A stretch of DNA of 6,737 nucleotides from a bacterium (GTDB lineage Bacteria; Oederibacteriota; JAJYGY01): positions 1 to 6,737 of the forward strand of contig JAJYGY010000197.1 of the NCBI GenBank assembly GCA_021790555.1, in the 5' to 3' direction. The notes under the pieces were generated by a model. That model ran no database searches. It was given only the letters and a program-made list of their open reading frames with translations, and had not been told where the DNA came from. Below are positions 1-4,612 of the stretch, in pieces (the stretch's first letter is position 1; each line of letters starts with the position of its first letter). The position numbers and the translations under genes were made by a program.

Positions 1-47
1 TACTACTTTTAGATGGCTTTGATTTCACCCGCCTTCGCGAGGGTATC

Positions 48-551
48 ATGAGGATGAAGTTGTTTCAGGCGGCCCTGGCCGCCGGTTGTCTCCTGACGGC
101 CCTGATGCCGCGGCCCGCGCGGGCCTTCGAGGCGGCCCACAAGGCCGGCCAACTGGCGGCCGGCATCGTGGTGGGGGAACCCACCGGGGTGTCCCTGAAG
201 TACTGGATGGACAGGACCCATGCCGTGGATTTCGCGGTGGGCGGCCTGGGCTTCGACGGGGTGCTGCTGCACGCCGACTACCTGTGGCACCGCTTCGGGC
301 TGTTCCACAGCGACCGGACCGACCTGGAGGACAACCTGCCGGTCTATTACGGCGTGGGCGGCGTGCTGGGCGCCAACGCGGGCGGGCCCTTCGGCGGCGG
401 AGCCTCGGCCGGGGTGCGCGGTGTCATCGGCATCACCTACCTGTTTCCCGAGCCCTTCGACCTCTTCCTGGAGCTGGCCCCCACCATCCTGGTGGCGCCC
501 GGCTTCGGATTCGGCTTCGAGGGCGGGCTGGGGGGACGCTACTATTTTTGA
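48..551 (+). CDS. small exported protein, putative outer-membrane beta-barrel
   Basis: A 167-residue protein of unknown function. Residues 1-26 form a clear Sec signal peptide: a basic start (MRMK), a hydrophobic core (LFQAALAAGCLLTALM) and an ARA|F cleavage site. The mature part (about 141 residues) is rich in Gly, aromatics and short alternating stretches, and it ends in GGRYYF with a C-terminal Phe, the usual outer-membrane barrel signature. The EPTGVSLKYW segment followed by an HADYLWH segment resembles a widespread family of small uncharacterised barrel-like proteins, as I recall it. A location in the outer membrane is inferred. The start is ambiguous: ATG 48 lies 4 nt after GAGGG (39-43), while ATG 54 lies 10 nt after it. 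The frame is open to the left edge, but the signal peptide argues for one of these two starts. The 3' end overlaps the convergent gene by 10 bp. I am confident that it is a gene and is exported, less so about the barrel, and I give it no function. Confidence 0.82.
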   Translation: MRMKLFQAALAAGCLLTALMPRPARAFEAAHKAGQLAAGIVVGEPTGVSLKYWMDRTHAVDFAVGGLGFDGVLLHADYLWHRFGLFHSDRTDLEDNLPVYYGVGGVLGANAGGPFGGGASAGVRGVIGITYLFPEPFDLFLELAPTILVAPGFGFGFEGGLGGRYYF

Positions 552-2422
552 GCCGGCGCGGCCGGCCACACCCCCGCCTGCCTCCGGGCCACCTCGGCGC
601 GGTTCAGGGGCAGGCAGGGGTCGCGTCGCAGCATCGCCTCGAAACCCTCGGCCGGCAGGCCGGCGCTGAACAGGTATCCCTGCATCTTCTCACACCCGTT
701 TTCCAGCAGGAATTCCAGCTGTTCCCCCGTCTCCACCCCCTCCGCGGTCACCTTCAGGTTCAAATTGCCGGCCATGGCCAGGATGGCCCTCACCAGGGCC
801 CGGTCGCGCGCCGAATCCAGGCGGTGGATGAAGGCCCGGTCCACCTTCAGCCCGTTGACGGGCAGGCGGGTCAGGTAGCTCAGGGACGAATAGCCCGTGC
901 CGAAATCGTCCACGGCCAGGCTGACCCCCTCGCGCCTGAGCAGGGCCATGCTTTCCAGCACCTCCTCGCTGGGGTTGACGGCCACGCTTTCGGTGATCTC
1001 CAGCTCCAGGCTCCCGGGGTCCAGGCCGGCCCCGCCCAGGGCCTCCAGGATGGTCCGGGCGGCGTGGGGCCGGCGCAGCTGGCGCGGCGAGAGGTTGACG
1101 GCCATGCGGCCGCGGAAAAGGCCCTTTTCGATCCAGCCCCGGCATTGGGCCGCGGCCGCGCGCAGGGCCCAGTCGCCCAGCGGGGCGATCAGCCCGGTTT
1201 CCTCTGCCAGGGGGATGAAATCCGAGGGCGGCACCATCCCGCGTTTCGGGTGGGCCCAGCGCAGCAGGGCCTCGGCGCCGCAGATTTTGCCGTCGTCCAG
1301 CCCCACCAGGGGCTGGTAATGCATGCTGAAATGGCCCTCGCGCAGGGCCTCCCGCAGGTCCTTCTCCAGCGACTGGCGCCGCGTCAGCTCGGCGTTCATG
1401 AAGTTGGAGTAGAACCGGTAGCTGTTGCGGGCCTCCTTGGCGGAATAGGCGGCCTTGTCGGCGTTCTGGACCAGCGCGTCGGCGTTCTCCCCGTCGCCGG
1501 GCCAGAAGGCGATGCCGATGCTGGCGCTGACGTGGAGTTCCCGGCCCCCCACGGGGAAGGGCAGGGCCAGGGCGTCCAGGATCTTCTGCGACACCAGGGC
1601 CGCGTCGGGCTTGCAGCGGATCTCCTCGAGGATGACGGTGAACTCGTCGCCGCTGAGCCGGGCCAGGGTGTCGCTTTCGCGCAGGCAGGCGCGCATGCGC
1701 CGGCCCGCCTCCACCAGCAGCTGGTCGCCCCCGGCGTGCCCCACCTCGTCGTTGATGAGCTTGAAATGGTCCAGGTCGATGAAGAGCAGGGCCCACTCGC
1801 GCCGCTGCCGGCCCGAAAGCGAAAGGTTGCGGGCCAGGCGGTCGTAGAAGAGGCGGCGGTTGGGCAGGCCGGTGAGGGTGTCGTGGTAGGCCATCTCGTA
1901 GAGGTGCCGCTGGCGCCGCCCGGTGAGCAGGCGCATCAGGTCCTGGCCCGTGCCCATGCCCAGGTAGTGGCCCTGGCGGGTGATGATGAAACCGTCGTAG
2001 AGGTAGCGGTCCTCGCCGGCCGAAAGGATGGCGCTGAGGTCGTCCAGGCCCACGGAATGCTCCACCACCAGGGGGTGGCGCACCATCACCTCGGTGACCG
2101 GGCGGCGCCCGTAGAGGTCGCGGAAGTAGAGGCGCGAGAACTGCTCCACCAGCGAGTGGCGGTGCACCAGGCCGATGGGCCGGGTGCCCTGCACCACGGC
2201 CAGGGAATGCGGGGAGGCCCCCTCCTTTTTGGCCAGTTCGGCCAGGTAATCATAGACCTGGCCGCAGGGGGTCATGGGGTCGATGGGCGTGACCTGCCGC
2301 AGCAGCCGCCCGGCCGTGCCTTCGCCGGCCGGGGGGCCTTCCTCGCCGTCTTGCCCGCCCCAGTCTTCCCCGGGGTCCGCCGGGGCGTCGTCCTCCGGCC
2401 GTGTCGTGGTGTCGAGTCGCAT
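542..2422 (-). CDS. CBS-like/GGDEF/EAL protein, probable c-di-GMP phosphodiesterase
   Basis: A cytoplasmic 626-residue c-di-GMP turnover protein with no membrane segment. Residues 1-40 are an acidic, Gly/Pro-rich, probably disordered tail. Residues about 45-168 look like a tandem CBS pair, a likely nucleotide-sensing module. The GGDEF domain (about 175-340) has DTLTGLPNR at 181-189, IDLDHFKLIND at 215-225, and SGDEF at 257-261 in place of GGDEF. An RESD I-site (248-251) sits exactly five residues before it. The EAL domain (about 350-600) keeps the expected catalytic set: E384 (EALLRW), N443 (NLSPRQ), E475 (LEITES), D505-D506 (DDFGTG), K526, E561 (AEGVET) and Q581 (QGYLFS). It should therefore hydrolyse c-di-GMP to pGpG. 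Some SGDEF domains are active, so cyclase activity or GTP-mediated control remains possible. The start ATG (2420-2422) follows GGAG (2430-2433 on this strand) by 7 nt. It is divergent from the second c-di-GMP gene. Confidence 0.95.
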   Translation of the reverse strand: MRLDTTTRPEDDAPADPGEDWGGQDGEEGPPAGEGTAGRLLRQVTPIDPMTPCGQVYDYLAELAKKEGASPHSLAVVQGTRPIGLVHRHSLVEQFSRLYFRDLYGRRPVTEVMVRHPLVVEHSVGLDDLSAILSAGEDRYLYDGFIITRQGHYLGMGTGQDLMRLLTGRRQRHLYEMAYHDTLTGLPNRRLFYDRLARNLSLSGRQRREWALLFIDLDHFKLINDEVGHAGGDQLLVEAGRRMRACLRESDTLARLSGDEFTVILEEIRCKPDAALVSQKILDALALPFPVGGRELHVSASIGIAFWPGDGENADALVQNADKAAYSAKEARNSYRFYSNFMNAELTRRQSLEKDLREALREGHFSMHYQPLVGLDDGKICGAEALLRWAHPKRGMVPPSDFIPLAEETGLIAPLGDWALRAAAAQCRGWIEKGLFRGRMAVNLSPRQLRRPHAARTILEALGGAGLDPGSLELEITESVAVNPSEEVLESMALLRREGVSLAVDDFGTGYSSLSYLTRLPVNGLKVDRAFIHRLDSARDRALVRAILAMAGNLNLKVTAEGVETGEQLEFLLENGCEKMQGYLFSAGLPAEGFEAMLRRDPCLPLNRAEVARRQAGVWPAAPAQK

Positions 2423-2512
2423 GGCGCCGCTCCGAGAGAGCCCTTTCCAAAAAGCGTCCAGGCAGGGCCTTTGGGTGCAAAGTGTAGGCCCGCCCCGTTA
2501 AGAACAGGGAAA

Positions 2513-2529
2513 GGACAGGTTTCCTGACC
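2513..2529. repeat. 17-bp imperfect palindrome, possible operator
   Basis: GGACAGG-TTT-CCTGACC has two 7-bp arms that match at six positions around a 3-bp centre. It lies about 90 bp upstream of the leftward start codon and about 250 bp upstream of the rightward one. This is the size and symmetry of a dimeric regulator site, but only one copy is present and no regulator is encoded in the window, so the role is inferred. Confidence 0.35.
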
Positions 2530-2558
2530 GTAAATTAGGGCCCTGGAAGCGATTTTCA

Positions 2559-2575
2559 GGCCGGTTTTTCCGGCC
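2559..2575. repeat. GC hairpin with T5 loop
   Basis: GGCCGG-TTTTT-CCGGCC is a perfect 6-bp inverted repeat with a 5-nt loop in the divergent intergenic region. It lacks a T-tract after the stem on either strand, so it does not read as an intrinsic terminator. It could be a protein site or a leader structure, or it could be chance in GC-rich DNA. Confidence 0.35.
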
Positions 2576-2720
2576 CACCCCACGGCTGGCATGGGAAATG
2601 GCCTTCGGGTGGGCGGCTTCGCTCCGGTCACGGATTCCGTCCAGTTTCCACGACGGGCGGCTTTTTTTGGGGGTCGCGGCGGGTTCTGTGACAAGCCTTA
2701 CACCGCCGCTTTGCCGGTCG

Positions 2721-2729
2721 TGGTATGCT
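2721..2729 (+). promoter_or_regulatory. candidate extended -10 promoter for the rightward GGDEF-EAL gene
   Basis: TGGTATGCT fits the extended -10 pattern TGn-TATnnT. No good -35 hexamer is present at 17 bp, which extended -10 promoters tolerate. Transcription would begin near 2736, leaving a leader of about 40 nt before ATG 2776. This would exclude the in-frame ATG at 2725 as a start. Confidence 0.35.
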
Positions 2730-2762
2730 CTGGGTGCGGGTGGACGGCAACCCGGAGACGCG

Positions 2763-2769
2763 AAGGAGG
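2763..2769 (+). promoter_or_regulatory. strong ribosome binding site that fixes the start at 2776
   Basis: AAGGAGG, a perfect Shine-Dalgarno core, lies 6 nt before ATG 2776. The in-frame ATG 17 codons upstream (2725) has no comparable site and would add an Arg-rich stretch outside the receiver-like fold. The start is therefore placed at 2776. Confidence 0.85.
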
Positions 2770-2775
2770 GGGGAC

Positions 2776-4452
2776 ATGACCAGCGAGGCGAACAACCTTT
2801 TGTGGATCGGCGGCCAGGACCAGGAAGAGGACGCGGGGGAATTCCAACGCGAGATGGAGGCGGCCGGCCCCTCCGAGTTCAGCCCGCACCTGGCCCTGGG
2901 ATACGACCAGGCCCGGGCCCGGCTCCAGGATTCCAAGTTCGGCATCATCGTGCTTTCCCTGAAGGCAGGCGATCCCCAGGCCGTGGACCTGGCCCTGCGC
3001 GTCCAGGCCGACGCCCCGGGGATTCCGGTGGTGGCCCTGTTCGACAGCCGGGAGGAGAAGCTGATGTCCCGCGTCATCCGTTCCGGCGCCCAGGAGGCCA
3101 TGCTGCTGGACGAGGCCCGGGGACCGCGCCTGCTGCGGGTGCTGCGCCACGCGGTGGAAAGGCACCGCTTCCGCAAGGAGCTGTTCTTCCTCACCGACAA
3201 GTACCGCCGCGCCAACGAACAGCTGAAGGAGCAGGTGCGCGTCGACCCCCTCACCGGCCTGCTCAACCGGCGCGGCCTGCAGGAGATGCTGCTGTGGGAG
3301 CGCAAGCGCAGCCGGCGCGCGCCCATGGAATACGCCGTGATGATGCTGGACGTGGACGACTTCAAGCGGGTCAACGACCGCTGGGGCCACACCATGGGCG
3401 ACGCCCTGCTGAAGGAACTGGGGCAGAGGCTGAAGGCCGGGCTGAGGGAATCCGACTACGCGGCCCGGGTGGGCGGGGACGAGTTCCTGCTGCTGCTGCC
3501 GCAGGCCGGGCTGGAGGAGGGGCAGCGCGTGGCCGAGCGGGTGCGCCTGGAGGTCGCCAACGCGCGTTTCGGCTACCCCCTGGCCCAGCTGCGCATGACC
3601 GTCAGCCTGGGGCTGGAAATCATCCTTCCCCGCAGCTTCTCGGTGGAGGAGCTGGTGGCCCGGGCCCGCCTTGCCCTGGAGCGCAGCAAGCGCCAGGGCA
3701 AGAACCAGGTGAGCACCCAGATGACCCGGGGCGCGGACGAGCGGGGCGGGGAAATGCTCTCGGGCGTGCTGGAGGCCCTGTGCGAGGGGGACCGGTTCCG
3801 GGTGGTGAAGCAGCCCATCTGCCGGCTTCGCGACGGCCAGCGCGTCGGCTTCGAGCTGCTCAGCCGCCTGGCGGTGGCCGGGTTCGAGAGCCCGGCGGAC
3901 TTCTTCAACCTTTCCGAGGCGGCCAACATCCTCACCACGGTGGACCGGCAGTGCTTCAGCGCCTGCATGCAGGAATCGTCGCGGCTGCCCGAACAGTCCC
4001 TCTTCCACCTCAACGTCTTCCCCAGCACCCTGGCCAAGGTGCCCACCGAGGAACTGCTGGAGGCCTTCCCGGAGGGCCGGGGCAAGGACAGCTACTGCCT
4101 GGAGATCAGCGAGCAGCAGATCCTGGGTGGGCCCGGGGACCTATTGGAGCCCGTGAGGACCCTCAAGCAGGCCGGCGTGCTGGTGGGCCTGGACGGGGTG
4201 GGATGCGGCCGCAGCGCCCTGGAGAACCTCTTCCTGCTGGAGCCGGACGTCATCAAGGTGGACCGGGCCCTGGTGAAGGGCATCTCGCGCTCGGCCGAGC
4301 AGCAGAAGATGGTGCAGAAGCTCATCAAGGTCTCCAAGGCCCTTTCCGCCGAGGTGCTGGCCGAGGGCGTGGAGAACAAGCAGGACCTGGCCCTAGATCG
4401 GAACCTGGGCGTGCAGTACGGCCAGGGGTATTTCTGGGGGGTGCCTGCTTAA
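2776..4452 (+). CDS. pseudo-receiver/GGDEF/degenerate EAL protein, probable diguanylate cyclase
   Basis: A cytoplasmic 558-residue protein. Residues about 6-132 fold like a response-regulator receiver but lack its chemistry. GG (12-13) replaces the acidic pair after strand 1, S61 stands where the phosphoacceptor Asp is expected (IIVLSLKAGD), and Leu replaces the conserved Lys near 110. A charged helical linker (about 127-155) leads to a canonical GGDEF domain: DPLTGLLNR 157-165, LDVDDFKRVND 191-201, GGDEF 233-237, and an I-site RESD (224-227) five residues upstream. Synthesis of c-di-GMP from two GTP, with product inhibition, is expected. The EAL domain (about 335-558) keeps E360 (FELLSR), N413, E443, D473, K494, E530 and Q550, but the second Asp of DDFG is Gly (DGVG, G474). 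The chain stops only eight residues after Q550, so the usual last helix is missing. Hydrolysis is thus doubtful; the domain may instead bind c-di-GMP. It is monocistronic, with a terminator downstream. Confidence 0.95.
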   Translation: MTSEANNLLWIGGQDQEEDAGEFQREMEAAGPSEFSPHLALGYDQARARLQDSKFGIIVLSLKAGDPQAVDLALRVQADAPGIPVVALFDSREEKLMSRVIRSGAQEAMLLDEARGPRLLRVLRHAVERHRFRKELFFLTDKYRRANEQLKEQVRVDPLTGLLNRRGLQEMLLWERKRSRRAPMEYAVMMLDVDDFKRVNDRWGHTMGDALLKELGQRLKAGLRESDYAARVGGDEFLLLLPQAGLEEGQRVAERVRLEVANARFGYPLAQLRMTVSLGLEIILPRSFSVEELVARARLALERSKRQGKNQVSTQMTRGADERGGEMLSGVLEALCEGDRFRVVKQPICRLRDGQRVGFELLSRLAVAGFESPADFFNLSEAANILTTVDRQCFSACMQESSRLPEQSLFHLNVFPSTLAKVPTEELLEAFPEGRGKDSYCLEISEQQILGGPGDLLEPVRTLKQAGVLVGLDGVGCGRSALENLFLLEPDVIKVDRALVKGISRSAEQQKMVQKLIKVSKALSAEVLAEGVENKQDLALDRNLGVQYGQGYFWGVPA

Positions 4453-4494
4453 ATCCTGCTTACCGGCTTCCAGGGCCAACCTGTTTTTTATATG

Positions 4495-4526
4495 AAAAGG
4501 CGGCGAAGGCCGCCTTTTTTATTTTT
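4495..4526 (+). terminator. strong intrinsic terminator
   Basis: A perfect 10-bp stem (AAAAGGCGGC at 4495-4504 paired with GCCGCCTTTT at 4509-4518) with a 4-nt GAAG loop runs into a T-rich tail, TTTTTTATTTTT, at 4515-4526. It lies 42 bp after the stop codon of the pseudo-receiver/GGDEF/EAL gene and insulates it from the hydrolase gene. Confidence 0.93.
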
Positions 4527-4535
4527 GGGAGAAAG

Positions 4536-4564
4536 TTGAAATTTATGGTTGGGACGGGTAAACT
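4536..4564 (+). promoter_or_regulatory. sigma-70-like promoter for the glycoside hydrolase gene
   Basis: TTGAAA (4536-4541, 5 of 6 to TTGACA) and TAAACT (4559-4564, 4 of 6 to TATAAT) are separated by exactly 17 bp. They lie in an AT-richer gap just after a terminator. Transcription would start near 4571, giving a leader of about 42 nt before ATG 4613. Confidence 0.6.
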
Positions 4565-4578
4565 TAATAAAATTCAAG

Positions 4579-4596
4579 GATTTTAGCGATTTTAGC
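4579..4596 (+). repeat. perfect 9-bp tandem duplication in the hydrolase leader
   Basis: GATTTTAGC occurs twice back to back (4579-4587 and 4588-4596), between the predicted transcription start and ATG 4613. No function is assigned; it could be a regulator half-site pair or a small slippage duplication. Confidence 0.7.
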
Positions 4597-4612
4597 TCAT
4601 GTGGTTTAAACG

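Larger units (their letters stand above)
2423..2775. promoter_or_regulatory. divergent intergenic control region between two c-di-GMP genes
   Basis: This 353-bp gap separates the head-to-head start codons and must hold the promoters of both genes. I see a 17-bp imperfect palindrome (2513-2529), a GC hairpin with a T5 loop (2559-2575), a short inverted repeat ACGGA-T-TCCGT near 2632-2642, and an extended -10 box for the rightward gene (2721-2729). For the leftward gene the best -10 is TACACT on the minus strand (complement of 2481-2486), without a convincing -35. I compared it by eye with the GEMM-I c-di-GMP riboswitch consensus on both strands and found no match. No convincing protein-coding frame lies here. 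Confidence 0.6.

Noticed and set aside
32..43. Short hairpin (CCTT/AGGG) covering the ribosome site of the first gene
   Set aside because: It has only four pairs, including a wobble; too weak to claim as regulation.
552..566. GCCGGC-GCG-GCCGGC inverted repeat near the convergent ends as a terminator
   Set aside because: It lies inside the coding end of the leftward gene and no T-tract follows it on either strand.
86..2527. An 813-codon open frame on the plus strand across the leftward c-di-GMP gene
   Set aside because: It lies antisense to a gene with clear GGDEF and EAL motifs and its translation is a low-complexity Gly/Arg/Gln/Ala mix typical of antisense frames in GC-rich genes.
2587..2602. 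A TGGC...GGC arrangement resembling a sigma-54 promoter
   Set aside because: The required GG and GC spacing is off by one and the -12 element does not match TTGC.
2725..2775. Upstream in-frame ATG as the start of the pseudo-receiver/GGDEF/EAL protein
   Set aside because: It has no ribosome binding site, overlaps the candidate -10 box, and the perfect AAGGAGG lies 6 nt before ATG 2776.
4444..4462. CCTGCTTA direct repeat spanning the stop codon at 4450-4452
   Set aside because: An 8-bp repeat with a 3-bp gap is easily due to chance, and nothing else suggests recoding or an insertion scar.
2598..4586. A 662-codon plus-strand frame overlapping the pseudo-receiver/GGDEF/EAL gene
   Set aside because: It has a Gly/Arg/Pro-rich composition and is a frame shadow of the motif-bearing gene; its end reads through the terminator hairpin.
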